Notes under the pieces: model-generated | The model's input: only the letters and a program-made list of their open reading frames with translations | What the model was told of the DNA's origin: nothing | Database searches by the model: none | Part shown: positions 28,115 to 36,983 of the stretch, piece by piece | How the letters are laid out: every line of letters begins with the position of its first letter | Position numbering within the stretch: position 1 is the stretch's first letter | Program-made: the position numbers and the translations under genes | Assembly (NCBI RefSeq): GCF_038007965.1 | Contig: NZ_JBBOYD010000001.1 | Location: 2,892,501-2,956,500 of the forward strand | From: Niallia sp. FSL W8-0635 | GTDB taxonomy: Bacteria; Bacillota; Bacilli; Bacillales; Cytobacillaceae | DNA length: 64,000 bases | Direction: 5' to 3'

Positions 28115-28354
28115 TTATTCCTCCTCAGCAATTGAAAAAGGTTGTTTTTTTCCATTTTCTAATACTACTTCAGCCAATTGTTCTTCAACATTTTTTAATT
28201 TCTCATGACAGTATTTCGAAAGCTCCATTCCTTTTTTATACGTATTGATCGCTTCTTCTAATGGAACGTCTCCCTCTTCTAATTTTTCAACGATTCTTTC
28301 TAATTCTTCCATCGCTTCTTCAAATGATGGCTTCTTTTCTGAATTGGTTGCCAA
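28115..28354 (-). CDS. xseB: Exonuclease VII small subunit
   Basis: 79-residue helical protein that binds the C-terminal part of XseA to form the single-strand-specific nuclease. Typical core [21 protein letters not shown] opens the protein (in two overlapping blocks) and continues with [18 protein letters not shown]. It sits three bases after xseA and three bases before ispA. Confidence 0.95.
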   Translation of the reverse strand: MATNSEKKPSFEEAMEELERIVEKLEEGDVPLEEAINTYKKGMELSKYCHEKLKNVEEQLAEVVLENGKKQPFSIAEEE

Positions 28355-28357
28355 TAT

Positions 28358-29704
28358 CTATCTCTCCTTTACTGCAATAATTTCTGCTTCTACTTTTCCA
28401 TCAGCAAGATTTAATTCAATATGGTCCTTAGGTTTAACTTGGTTTATACTAGCTATTAATTTCCCACTATTATCATAGGCTACATTATAGCCTCTTTCCA
28501 TTATTTTCAAAGGGCTTAATGCATCCATCTTACCAATTTTCGAAAGAAATGACTGTCTTTTCGTCTGAAGTATAAGCTCCGTATTGCGGATTAAATTTTT
28601 TTGTAAGCTAGCTAAATCTTGATTAGCTTTCTTTATATATTGTTGAGGATGATTTCTTTCCAGCTGTTTTTGTATTAATTGCTGCTGATTGCTCTTTTGA
28701 TCAAAAACTCTTTGAACATTGCGCATTAATAGCTCTGTCTGCTTATCTAACTGCTCCATTTTTTGATCATATAATACCTTAGGATAACGAAAGGCATAGG
28801 AGCGCTGTATTCTATTTAGGCGTAATTTTTGTAATTCTACCTTTTCTTTTATCCCTCTAATTAGCCGACTTTTCCTTGTCAAAATTCGTTCAACAAGTTC
28901 ATCAATGTGAGGTACCGCTAACTCTGCTGCTCCCGTTGGCGTTGGGGCACGCATATCAGCAACAAAATCTGCAATAGTAAAGTCCGTTTCATGACCAACA
29001 GCGGATATTATGGGAATATTCGAAGTGTAAATGGCTCTGGCAACGATTTCTTCGTTAAAAGCCCATAATTCCTCAATAGATCCGCCGCCTCTACCTACTA
29101 TGAGAACATCAATCGTTGGGGAATCCTGCTGATTAGCTTGTTGAATAGCTTTTACAATAGAAGGTGCTGCTGTTTCTCCTTGAACTAATGCTGGATAGAT
29201 CATTATTTTTGCAATTGGATAGCGTCTTTTTATTGTCGTAATAATATCTCTAATAGCAGCTCCAGTAGGAGAAGTAATCACACCAATTGTTCTTGGATAC
29301 TTAGGAATCGCTTGCTTATGATCCGGCTGGAACATCCCTTCTTGTTCCAATTTTGCTTTTAACTGTTCATAAGCCAAATAAAGCTGACCTATTCCATCTG
29401 GCTGCATATCAGCAACATACATTTGATATTGTCCACTTGATTCATAAACAGTGATACTTGCTTTAATAAGTACTTTCATCCCATTTTCAGGTGTGAATTT
29501 CATTTGCTGATTATTACGAGCAAACATCACTGCTAAAATTCTAGCTTTTTCATCTTTTAAGGTGAAATACATATGGCCACTTGAATGCTGCTTAAAGTTA
29601 GAAATTTCACCTTTTACCATGACTTCGTGTAAATGAGGATCTGCATCAAATTTTCTTTTTATGTATTTCGTCAAAGCATGTACTGTTAAATAACGTGATT
29701 CCAT
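28358..29704 (-). CDS. xseA: Exonuclease VII large subunit
   Basis: Catalytic and DNA-binding subunit, 448 residues. N-terminal OB-fold (about 20-110, VKGEISNFKQHSSGHMYF), then the endonuclease domain with IGVITSPTGAAIRDI near residue 140, GRGGGSIEELWAFN near residue 205 and SAVGHETDFTIADFVAD near residue 235, and a long coiled coil from about 270. It is first in the xseA-xseB-ispA unit. In B. subtilis folD lies directly before it; here that space holds only a terminator. Confidence 0.95.
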   Translation of the reverse strand: MESRYLTVHALTKYIKRKFDADPHLHEVMVKGEISNFKQHSSGHMYFTLKDEKARILAVMFARNNQQMKFTPENGMKVLIKASITVYESSGQYQMYVADMQPDGIGQLYLAYEQLKAKLEQEGMFQPDHKQAIPKYPRTIGVITSPTGAAIRDIITTIKRRYPIAKIMIYPALVQGETAAPSIVKAIQQANQQDSPTIDVLIVGRGGGSIEELWAFNEEIVARAIYTSNIPIISAVGHETDFTIADFVADMRAPTPTGAAELAVPHIDELVERILTRKSRLIRGIKEKVELQKLRLNRIQRSYAFRYPKVLYDQKMEQLDKQTELLMRNVQRVFDQKSNQQQLIQKQLERNHPQQYIKKANQDLASLQKNLIRNTELILQTKRQSFLSKIGKMDALSPLKIMERGYNVAYDNSGKLIASINQVKPKDHIELNLADGKVEAEIIAVKER

Positions 29705-29731
29705 TTATAAAAACTCCTTATACAGGATGGA

Positions 29732-29767
29732 AAAAGGGGTGTAGTATCATACACCACATCCCCTTTT
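29732..29767 (-). terminator. Terminator between nusB and xseA
   Basis: AAAAGGGG / CCCCTTTT with inner GTGTA / TACAC, T run on either side. It separates nusB from xseA at the place where folD is usually found. Confidence 0.8.
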
Positions 29768-29894
29768 CATTCATGTTTATAGGTTATAGAAGGAAACAAT
29801 TAAGGATGATAACAAATCTCATTTATTTAACCAAACGAGATAATAATCGTCACATATTCGTACTTTTTTAATCAAACCTTCGTTTCTCTTATTA

Positions 29895-30287
29895 CTATTG
29901 ATTTTCTTTAATTTTTGATAGTACTCCGTTGACAAATCTACCAGATTGATCATCACCATAAAGTTTAGCAATTTCAACAGCTTCATCAATTGCTACATTT
30001 ACAGGAACATCATCTGATTGTCCGTACATAATTTCAAACGCTGCAAGCCGTAGAACATTACGGTCTACATTCGCAATTCTTTCTATAGTCCAATTTTCTA
30101 AATATTGCTTTATTGTTTCATCAATAGAATCCTTATGGCTTAATACACCATCCACTAATTTAGTAAGGTATAAATCAGATTTTTCTCCTTCTAAAACATG
30201 TTCTATCGCAGTTTCCTTATCTATATCACTAATATCAATTTGAAATAGTGCCTGTAAGGCCTTTTCTCTGGCAGTTCGTCTTTTCAT
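29895..30287 (-). CDS. nusB: Transcription antitermination factor NusB
   Basis: RNA-binding protein that with NusE recognises boxA in rRNA leaders. 130 residues, all helical, opening MKRRTAREKALQALFQID and ending DQSGRFVNGVLSKI; the conserved VNVAIDEAVEIAK block lies near residue 97. It is the last gene after accB-accC-yqhY but separated from yqhY by a palindromic element, so it may have its own promoter. Confidence 0.95.
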   Translation of the reverse strand: MKRRTAREKALQALFQIDISDIDKETAIEHVLEGEKSDLYLTKLVDGVLSHKDSIDETIKQYLENWTIERIANVDRNVLRLAAFEIMYGQSDDVPVNVAIDEAVEIAKLYGDDQSGRFVNGVLSKIKENQ

Positions 30288-30434
30288 TATTTAAGCTCCT
30301 TTAAAATCCTTACATAGGTTTAACAACCTATTTATCTATGCTACATGAATAATAGCATAAATAAAAACAAAACTCTATCTTACATGAAAAAAACCTAGAA
30401 TTATGTTTAAGTTACCTATAATTTCTCACAAAAA

Positions 30435-30520
30435 CAAAGGCTGTCCAGGATGAAACTCAAATACCTAACTAAGAGGAGCCTCTTATAATAGGTATTTTGT
30501 TCTTTCCTGTTCAGCCTTTG
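30435..30520. repeat. Extended nested palindrome between yqhY and nusB
   Basis: Three concentric perfect stems: CAAAGGCTG / CAGCCTTTG (outer), CAGGA / TCCTG, and AAATACCTA / TAGGTATTT (inner), around a small GAGGAGCCTC core. Followed by a T-rich run on the minus strand, so it can end the accBC-yqhY transcript. The outer GGCTG end resembles transposon-end-derived repeats common in Bacillaceae intergenic regions. Confidence 0.6.
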
Positions 30521-30560
30521 CTATTTCAACTCATTATATGGTTGCTCTACCTTTACTCTT

Positions 30561-30971
30561 TTACATTTCTTGTTGTAATTCAGTTTCTTGTTTTGCTGTT
30601 TCAAACTGAACGCCGACAATGTGAATGTTAACTTCCTCTGTAACAAGACCAGTCATATTGATTAATGTCTGACGAATATTATCTTGAATTTGCTGAGCAA
30701 CTTGTGGAATAGAAATACCAAAATTCATCACACAATATACTTCTACTTTAATTCCTTCTTCACTGAGATCAACCTTTATGCCTTTGTTGTGCATCTTCTT
30801 GCCGAATTTCTCCACAACTCCAGTTGCAAAATTACTTCTCATCTGTGCTACACCTTCCACTTCAGATGCAGCAATGCTTGCAATAACCTCAATTACTTCA
30901 GGGGCAATTTCAACTTTTCCTAGCCCATTATACTCTTGGTTCATTTCTAAACTTGTAGTTGTTTCGCTCAT
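30561..30971 (-). CDS. yqhY: Asp23/Gls24 family protein YqhY
   Basis: 136-residue protein of the Asp23 (alkaline shock) family. Recognisable parts are GKVEIAPEVIEVIASIAASE near residue 18, VYCVMNFGISIPQVAQQIQ near residue 80 and the C-terminal TEEVNIHIVGVQFE. Its constant linkage to accB-accC suggests a role tied to acetyl-CoA carboxylase; I recall that loss of yqhY in B. subtilis selects suppressors in acc genes. It lies 15 bases after accC. No enzymatic motif is visible. Confidence 0.9.
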   Translation of the reverse strand: MSETTTSLEMNQEYNGLGKVEIAPEVIEVIASIAASEVEGVAQMRSNFATGVVEKFGKKMHNKGIKVDLSEEGIKVEVYCVMNFGISIPQVAQQIQDNIRQTLINMTGLVTEEVNIHIVGVQFETAKQETELQQEM

Positions 30972-30986
30972 AATCTTTTCCTCCTT

Positions 30987-32345
30987 TTAATCTTCTGATT
31001 TCATTAAATCATACATCTCTAAAAACTTTGTGTTGAAGTTGCCTTCCACAAACTTTTCATGATTAAGGAGATTTAAGTGAAATGGAATCGTAGTGTGTAC
31101 ACCTTCGATAACAAACTCACTCAGCGCCCGTTTCATGCGGGAAATAGCTTCTTTTCTAGTTGATCCATAGGCAATAACCTTTGCAATCATACTATCATAG
31201 TATGGAGGGATCGTATAACCAGGATAAGCAGCTGAATCAACACGTACACCTAATCCGCCTGGCGGTAAATACATATTAATTTTCCCTGGTGAAGGCATGA
31301 AATTCTTTGCAGGATTTTCAGCATTGATTCGACATTCAATTGCCCATCCTGTAAAAGTAACATCCTTTTGTTTATACTCCAGAGGTTTACCTGATGCTAC
31401 TAGTATTTGTTCTTTAATTAAATCAATACCTGTTACCATTTCTGTTACTGGGTGTTCTACTTGAATGCGTGTATTCATTTCCATGAAATAGAATGCTTGA
31501 TTTTGATAATCAAAGATAAATTCTACCGTTCCTGCACCTGTGTAATTTACAGCAGCGGCAGCCTTAACAGCAGCAGTTCCCATCTTCTCTCGCATTTCTT
31601 CTGTTAAAACAGGGGATGGTGTTTCCTCCAATAGTTTTTGCAGTCGGCGCTGAATGGAGCAATCTCTTTCACCTAAATGAATGACATTTCCATAATTATC
31701 AGCAAGCACTTGTAATTCTACATGACGGAAATCCTCAATGTATTTTTCTAAATACACTCCCGCATTACCAAAAGCTGTTAATGCTTCCTGCTGTGTAATA
31801 TTGATTCCTTTAATTAATTCTTCTTCTGTTTTCGCCACACGGATACCCTTACCGCCGCCGCCTGCAGTAGCTTTAATAATTACTGGATATCCTATTTCTT
31901 TAGCTAGTACAATTCCTTCTTCTACATCTTTAATGATTCCTTGAGAACCAGGAACAATTGGCACGCCAGCTTGACGCATCGTTTCTCTAGCAATATCTTT
32001 TGTCCCCATTTTATTAATAGCCTCTGGACTAGGACCTACAAACGTGATTTTGCAATCTCTACATAGTTCAGCAAAATCCGCATTCTCTGCCAAGAATCCA
32101 TAACCAGGATGAATGGCATCACATCCTGTTAATGTTGCTACACTTATTATGTTTGTAAAGTTTAAATAACTATCTTTAGAAGCCTTAGGGCCAATGCAGT
32201 ATGCTTCATCTGCGATTTGCACATGTAATGCCTCACGATCTGCTTCCGAATAAATTGCCACTGTCTGAATATCTAATTCACGACACGCTCTAATGATGCG
32301 GACAGCTATTTCTCCTCTATTTGCGATTAATAGTTTTTTTATCAT
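30987..32345 (-). CDS. accC: Biotin carboxylase subunit of acetyl-CoA carboxylase
   Basis: Carboxylates biotin on AccB using ATP and bicarbonate. 452 residues; pre-ATP-grasp [16 protein letters not shown] near residue 11, glycine-rich ATP loop [14 protein letters not shown] near residue 160, and the catalytic [18 protein letters not shown] near residue 286. Length is standard. It is 14 bases after accB and 15 before yqhY. Confidence 0.97.
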   Translation of the reverse strand: MIKKLLIANRGEIAVRIIRACRELDIQTVAIYSEADREALHVQIADEAYCIGPKASKDSYLNFTNIISVATLTGCDAIHPGYGFLAENADFAELCRDCKITFVGPSPEAINKMGTKDIARETMRQAGVPIVPGSQGIIKDVEEGIVLAKEIGYPVIIKATAGGGGKGIRVAKTEEELIKGINITQQEALTAFGNAGVYLEKYIEDFRHVELQVLADNYGNVIHLGERDCSIQRRLQKLLEETPSPVLTEEMREKMGTAAVKAAAAVNYTGAGTVEFIFDYQNQAFYFMEMNTRIQVEHPVTEMVTGIDLIKEQILVASGKPLEYKQKDVTFTGWAIECRINAENPAKNFMPSPGKINMYLPPGGLGVRVDSAAYPGYTIPPYYDSMIAKVIAYGSTRKEAISRMKRALSEFVIEGVHTTIPFHLNLLNHEKFVEGNFNTKFLEMYDLMKSED

Positions 32346-32359
32346 TGATTAAACCCCTC

Positions 32360-32830
32360 TTACGCCTTTACTAGGAATAATGGTTCCCCGTATTCTACAA
32401 GCTCTCCATCTTTAACGAGGATTTCTACAATTTCCCCATCTACCTCTGCTGTAATTTCGTTAAATAACTTCATTGCTTCTACGATACAAACAACAGTATC
32501 CTTTGTCACCTTATCTCCTACTTTTACAAATGCAGCTGCATCTGGAGAAGCTGATTGATAGAATGTTCCTACCATTGGGGAAGTAATTTTATGTAAGTTT
32601 TCATCGTTTGTTGTTGCTGGTATATCTGTAACTACACTTTCAATTGCTACTTCTTTTGTCGTTGCTTCTTCTTGTTGAATTGTTTTTGTCATAACTGGAG
32701 CTGATACTACTGCCTCTCCATAATTCTTTTTGATTTCTACTTTCACACCATCTTGTTCATATAAAAAATTGCTAATACTAGAATCATCTATTAATTTTAT
32801 TAATTCTTTTACTTCTGAAATTTTTAACAT
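32360..32830 (-). CDS. accB: Biotin carboxyl carrier protein
   Basis: 156 residues: short N-terminal helix, a flexible linker rich in Thr/Ala/Val (about 45-75), and the biotinyl domain with the target lysine in VEAMKLFNEI near residue 120 and the closing ELVEYGEPLFLVKA. First gene of accB-accC-yqhY. Immediately upstream is a sigma-A-like promoter with a FapR-like operator, see that entry. Confidence 0.96.
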   Translation of the reverse strand: MLKISEVKELIKLIDDSSISNFLYEQDGVKVEIKKNYGEAVVSAPVMTKTIQQEEATTKEVAIESVVTDIPATTNDENLHKITSPMVGTFYQSASPDAAAFVKVGDKVTKDTVVCIVEAMKLFNEITAEVDGEIVEILVKDGELVEYGEPLFLVKA

Positions 32831-32853
32831 ATAATTGCACCCCTTAAATCTTT

Positions 32854-32901
32854 TTAGGACTAGATACTAATATCATACGATAAGACCTTATGATAATTCA
32901 A
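32854..32901 (-). promoter_or_regulatory. accBC promoter with FapR-like operator
   Basis: Minus strand carries TTGAAT (32901-32896), 18 bases, TATGAT (32877-32872), then the 17-mer TTAGTATCTAGTCCTAA (32870-32854). The last matches 15 of 17 positions of the FapR consensus TTAGTACCTRGTCTTAA, starting one base after the -10 and ending 23 bases before the accB ATG, so bound repressor would cover the transcription start. Confidence 0.65.
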
Positions 32902-33133
32902 CAACCATCTTTAAAACACTACTTTTTTGCTATTTAATCTTATTATTTTTTTAGCTTAATTTTTTGAATCGACAGTTGATCATCTCTCTTTCTACATACT
33001 TATCATACCACTATCTTTTTAAAATAACTAATCCAAGCTAACCGTTTTATAGAAAACGTTTACTTTTATTTCAGTATAAAAAAAGAGCAAAAATTAATTA
33101 TTGTTGCTATCAATAATTTAGTAAAAATCATCT
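32902..33133. other. Upstream part of the accB intergenic region
   Basis: No coding frame. A cre-like AAGTAAACGTTTTCT (minus) lies at about 33047-33061, 150 bases upstream of the accB promoter. Confidence 0.3.
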
Positions 33134-33177
33134 TATAAAAAAACTGCAGACACCTACATGAAGTGATCTACAGTTTT
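33134..33177 (-). terminator. Terminator of the spoIIIA operon
   Basis: AAAACTG / CAGTTTT stem with a partly paired loop and a run of T on the minus strand, 58 bases after the spoIIIAH stop. Confidence 0.75.
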
Positions 33178-33234
33178 AAACTACCTATTCGTTTTTCCCC
33201 ATTTTTGCACATATTGTATCCTTCTAATCTATGA

Positions 33235-33792
33235 TTATTTTGGATCGATTTTCACAGCAACATTAGCATTTGGCGCGTCCATGTTTTTACGTACAAGCTG
33301 AACAATTTCATTTGCAGCTTCTGCAGATAATTCCTCTGCTTTCACCGTTACTTTTACAGTACCATCCTCAGCTGTTTGTACAAGAACGTCTTCATAGTTC
33401 TCTGCTTTAATAAGACTTTCCATGATTTTTTCATTGTCTGTAATTTCCTGAATCTCTTTAATTTTTTCTGTAGCTTCATTCTTTTCTTCTGCTGTTTTAT
33501 CTTTTGAACCTTGAATAGTAACTAGTTCTTCTTTCATTTTGTCTCGCTGCTCCATTAAATCAAGGCGCATTTGTTCAAATACTGCTTCTGAATCAGTTGT
33601 ACTAACAGTGCTTTCTCCTTTATTATCTGTAGATGCTTCCTCTGCATTTGTTTTTGCATTTTCTGTATTCTCTTCTTCTGTTGTCGCAAATTCGTTTAAT
33701 CGGGATTCAGGTGAAGTGATATAGTAGACAGACAACACCACAACCAAACTTAACATCGTTAATAACCATACTGTTTGCTTTTTTAATAACAT
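33235..33792 (-). CDS. spoIIIAH: Stage III sporulation protein AH
   Basis: Mother-cell membrane protein that pairs with SpoIIQ of the forespore to build the feeding-tube channel. 185 residues: one N-terminal helix (about 8-27), a low-complexity acidic/Thr-rich stalk (about 35-70), and a C-terminal YscJ/FliF-like ring-building domain (NYEDVLVQTAEDGTVKVTV ... NEIVQLVRKNMDAP). Last gene of the operon, 13 bases after spoIIIAG. Confidence 0.93.
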   Translation of the reverse strand: MLLKKQTVWLLTMLSLVVVLSVYYITSPESRLNEFATTEEENTENAKTNAEEASTDNKGESTVSTTDSEAVFEQMRLDLMEQRDKMKEELVTIQGSKDKTAEEKNEATEKIKEIQEITDNEKIMESLIKAENYEDVLVQTAEDGTVKVTVKAEELSAEAANEIVQLVRKNMDAPNANVAVKIDPK

Positions 33793-33805
33793 CTATTATT
33801 CCCCC

Positions 33806-34459
33806 TTAGTTTTGTTTAGGTTGTACAGAAACTCGATGACTTGGAACATCTAATGCCCGAGTAACTGCCTCCACAATCATTGTTTTTACTTTTATATCCT
33901 CAGCTCCTTTTGCAACAACTAGAACCCCAACTATTTTGGGCTTCATCGTTTCCACTACAATCGGAACTTGTTTTTCACCATTGGGTACTAATACAACCGT
34001 TTCTTCATTTGATGTTTCTTCTACCTTTCTATTGCCACCCTGTGTATCCTCTTCTTCTGTTTTCTGGATTGTTTGGGATTGGTTTTTTTCATATATTTTC
34101 TTTTCAGATCCTTCTATATTTACATAAACAATCGCGTCCTTAACCCCTGCTATCGCAGTTATCGCTTCTTTAATTTCTTCCTTGTACTGTTCTTCATAAT
34201 CAGCAATAGTTAAGTTACTATTATTGGCTTTTTGTCCAAATGTTTCTTCAGCCTCTTCAGAGGAAGCATCATTACTGTATGCTGCAACTTCCTGAGCTTT
34301 GTTATCGTCTTTAAAAAACATATTGCTTAAAAGCATAATGGCTATCCCAAACAATACAACTATGACAATATAGGTTTTTTTTCCCTGCTTCTTTTCATCC
34401 CCGTCGTTTGACAGAAAGTTTTTTATCCAGCTTAATGGCCCTTTGTCCTTCTTATCCAT
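33806..34459 (-). CDS. spoIIIAG: Stage III sporulation protein AG
   Basis: Forms the large ring of the mother-cell to forespore channel. 217 residues: cytoplasmic N-terminus (LSWIKNFLSNDGDEKK), one membrane helix about 28-47, a linker, and a ring-building domain with IADYEEQYKEEIKEAITAI near residue 80 and the insertion typical of AG (about 118-158, Glu/Asn-rich). It overlaps spoIIIAF by 8 bases. Confidence 0.93.
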   Translation of the reverse strand: MDKKDKGPLSWIKNFLSNDGDEKKQGKKTYIVIVVLFGIAIMLLSNMFFKDDNKAQEVAAYSNDASSEEAEETFGQKANNSNLTIADYEEQYKEEIKEAITAIAGVKDAIVYVNIEGSEKKIYEKNQSQTIQKTEEEDTQGGNRKVEETSNEETVVLVPNGEKQVPIVVETMKPKIVGVLVVAKGAEDIKVKTMIVEAVTRALDVPSHRVSVQPKQN

Positions 34460-35084
34460 TCTTCTCCTCCTCCCCTCCTTCGTACATAATTACAATTGCA
34501 TCATCTCGAACTTCCCATTTTTCGGAAAGGAAAGAAATAATACTTTCTGTATCCATTTGTTTCGATTCATTTTTGTCAAGAAGAGGTTGCTGTGTATCAA
34601 TTCGAACAGGGCTTACAGCTTCCACAACGTTTTGCGGATCCTTGCTTTCTTTCATATGGATAACCATTTCTGTTAAGTTTGCAGGAAACCCAACATCCTT
34701 CTCTTTGTCTATCGATAATTGAATCGAATTGATCTCCATTCCGTAATTTGCTATCAACTCCTCATTTGCATCCTCTTTTAATTGGACAGCCATTTTATTT
34801 AATGTATATTCATCAAGTGAGGCTTGTATTTCTCTTTTTTTCAATTCGATCGAATTATTCATATTTTTTTGTTCGGACTCGCCGCTAGCACTTGCTGTGA
34901 AAACAGCTTCGAAATCACTAGATATTAGCTTAAATACCGGTGTCAATATAACCGTAATTAATAATAGACCTGCAACCATCTTGGCATATTTTTGAAAGGT
35001 AGAGTTCGGCAAAAGCATATCCACAACGGTTGCTAGCAAAATAAATAGAATAATATTTGTAACCCATTCTGTAATAAAATTCAT
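34452..35084 (-). CDS. spoIIIAF: Stage III sporulation protein AF
   Basis: 210 residues with two N-terminal membrane helices (ITEWVTNIILFILLATVVDM and VAGLLLITVILTPVFKLI) followed by a soluble ring-like domain facing the intermembrane space. Member of the SpoIIIA-SpoIIQ channel. Lies 14 bases after spoIIIAE and overlaps spoIIIAG. Confidence 0.93.
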   Translation of the reverse strand: MNFITEWVTNIILFILLATVVDMLLPNSTFQKYAKMVAGLLLITVILTPVFKLISSDFEAVFTASASGESEQKNMNNSIELKKREIQASLDEYTLNKMAVQLKEDANEELIANYGMEINSIQLSIDKEKDVGFPANLTEMVIHMKESKDPQNVVEAVSPVRIDTQQPLLDKNESKQMDTESIISFLSEKWEVRDDAIVIMYEGGEEEKNG

Positions 35085-35098
35085 CCTTATCCTCCTTT

Positions 35099-36331
35099 CT
35101 ACCTCACCATCATTGTTAGGTTACTTGCAACAATGATTACTGTAATGCTGAGAAAAAACATAAGGGATACAATTGCTAATGCCGCGAAGACATAGATAAC
35201 ACTTTTACTAATAACATCCAGACACTTTATAACCGGACCTCCTCCAATCGGCTGTAAGAGTGCTGCGGCAAGCTTATAAATAAACGAAATCATTAAAATC
35301 TTAATTGCTGGAAAAGCTACAAGAAGTAGGAGAATAACTACTCCTGCAATCCCGACCGTGTTTTTTAATAATAAAGATGCATTTATAACTGTATCTGTAG
35401 CATCTGTAAACATCCTTCCAATGACCGGTATAAAATTGCCTGTCACAAATTTAGCTGTTTTAATCGTAATTCCATCTGTTATCGCCGAGGATGCTCCTTG
35501 CACAGAAATCACTCCTAGAAATATCGTTAAGAAAATTCCTAGGATTCCTATACTAATATTTCGTAACAAATTGGCTAATTGAGTCACTTTATATTGTTCT
35601 GACAGACTACTTACGACATGCAGCAATGTTGATAAAAACAAGAGGGGAAGTACGATATATTCAATAAGCATTCCGCTTGTATTCATTAAAAAAAGAATTA
35701 CGGGATGAAAGAATGCAGCGGATATAGCCCCACCTGAAGCTGCCATAAGCGCTAGCAATAATGGAACAAGCGCTAATATAAAGTTGGTCATATTTGATAT
35801 AGCATCACTAGCATAAGTAATGGCTACATGAAAACTATTCAATGCGAGAATAATAATAACCATAAATACAATGGCATAGGCTACCGTACTAATAGAGCTT
35901 TTCTCAAATGAATTTTGGAGCATCTGCAGCATGACACTAAATATGGTAAGTAAGATTAAAGAACCTAATAATTTTCCATTTACAATTATTTCGTGGAAAG
36001 CAAATTTAAGTAGCCCTTGGAAAAAACCTTGAAAATCAAAGCTTTTATTTTCCATCATAAAATCATATAGACTTCCCTTTTGGCTTTCTGGCAAAAAACC
36101 ACCATACTCGTTTTTAACTGAATCCCAAAATTCCGTTAATTCATCGAGGTCTAGTGTCTCCAATTGAGATTCAACTAGTTTGGTTGGATCTATTCCTTCT
36201 TCCTTTGTTTCTTCTAATACTTCTGATTCTTGTGACTCATGAGGTGAGGCTTGTACAATCGGTTGATATAGAAAAAAGATAGCTGCCATTATTAGTAGTA
36301 CGACTTTCAGCTTTGTTTTCAATTTTTTCAC
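35099..36331 (-). CDS. spoIIIAE: Stage III sporulation protein AE
   Basis: 410-residue polytopic protein of the channel base. A cleavable-looking signal (KKLKTKLKVVLLIMAAIFFL, cleavage near QASP) is followed by an extracytoplasmic segment (about 32-110) and about eight helices with the conserved FLGVISVQGASSAITDGI and KFVTGNFIPVIGRMFTDA blocks. Distantly like type III secretion export components. 22 bases after spoIIIAD. Confidence 0.94.
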   Translation of the reverse strand: MKKLKTKLKVVLLIMAAIFFLYQPIVQASPHESQESEVLEETKEEGIDPTKLVESQLETLDLDELTEFWDSVKNEYGGFLPESQKGSLYDFMMENKSFDFQGFFQGLLKFAFHEIIVNGKLLGSLILLTIFSVMLQMLQNSFEKSSISTVAYAIVFMVIIILALNSFHVAITYASDAISNMTNFILALVPLLLALMAASGGAISAAFFHPVILFLMNTSGMLIEYIVLPLLFLSTLLHVVSSLSEQYKVTQLANLLRNISIGILGIFLTIFLGVISVQGASSAITDGITIKTAKFVTGNFIPVIGRMFTDATDTVINASLLLKNTVGIAGVVILLLLVAFPAIKILMISFIYKLAAALLQPIGGGPVIKCLDVISKSVIYVFAALAIVSLMFFLSITVIIVASNLTMMVR

Positions 36332-36353
36332 CTCGGAATAAACGGTTTCCTAC

Positions 36354-36743
36354 TTAATTTGGAATCATATTTAAAATTGTTTCTACTAAGACCGTTAATA
36401 TCGGAACTGCCATTGCTAAAATTAATATCTTCCCAGCTAGCTCTATCTTTGATGCAATAGAGCCTTGCCCTGCATCTTTGGTAATTTGCACTGCAAATTC
36501 TGCTATATAGGCAATGCCAATTATTTTTAGAATCGTCTCTACATAAACGGTGTTAACTTTTGCGTTTAAGGCTATTCTTTCAACCATTTGTATAATTGCT
36601 GCTATTTGGTCAACGAGAAAAAGGAAGATTGCGCAGCCAACAAATACAACTAGTAAAAAAGCGATATTGGGCTTCTGTTCTTTTACAACTAGCGCTAAAA
36701 AAGTGGAGATAAGTGCGATTCCAACTATTTGAAGAATTTCAAT
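36354..36743 (-). CDS. spoIIIAD: Stage III sporulation protein AD, apparent AUU start
   Basis: 129-residue membrane protein with three to four helices. The reading frame before the first ATG (36587) continues upstream with strong family similarity: IEILQIVGIALISTFLALVV and KEQKPNIAFLLVVF, matching the N-terminus of B. subtilis SpoIIIAD (133 aa). In that stretch there is no ATG, GTG or TTG. The only codon with a well-placed ribosome site is ATT at 36743, seven bases after AGGAGGA (36757-36751). Using 36587 would remove the first two helices. Either AUU starts translation or the sequence has a base error at this codon. Confidence 0.85.
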   Translation of the reverse strand: MEILQIVGIALISTFLALVVKEQKPNIAFLLVVFVGCAIFLFLVDQIAAIIQMVERIALNAKVNTVYVETILKIIGIAYIAEFAVQITKDAGQGSIASKIELAGKILILAMAVPILTVLVETILNMIPN

Positions 36744-36757
36744 GACAATATCCTCCT

Positions 36758-36964
36758 TTACCCTTGGAATAAAAATACTGCTTTAATCTTTTGAAACAAG
36801 TCATTTACGATATTTGCTACCATAAATAGAATGTAAATAAATCCAAATAATGTAACCCATTGCGCATATTCTTTCTTGCCAACTTGATCGAGGATTGTGT
36901 GTAAAAAAGCTACAACGATTCCAACACCAGCTATTTTAAATATAATATCGACCTCTAAGCCCAT
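36758..36964 (-). CDS. spoIIIAC: Stage III sporulation protein AC
   Basis: 68-residue membrane protein with two helices, opening MGLEVDIIFKIAGVGIVVAFL and containing LDQVGKKEYAQWVTLFGFI, both conserved in the family. Its stop codon is directly followed by the ribosome site of spoIIIAD. 19 bases after spoIIIAB. Confidence 0.94.
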   Translation of the reverse strand: MGLEVDIIFKIAGVGIVVAFLHTILDQVGKKEYAQWVTLFGFIYILFMVANIVNDLFQKIKAVFLFQG

Positions 36965-36983
36965 TAAAGTCTCCTCCTAAAAA

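Noticed and set aside
36354..36587. Short SpoIIIAD of 77 residues from the first ATG
   Set aside because: Would cut off about 52 conserved residues and two helices; upstream frame is clearly homologous.
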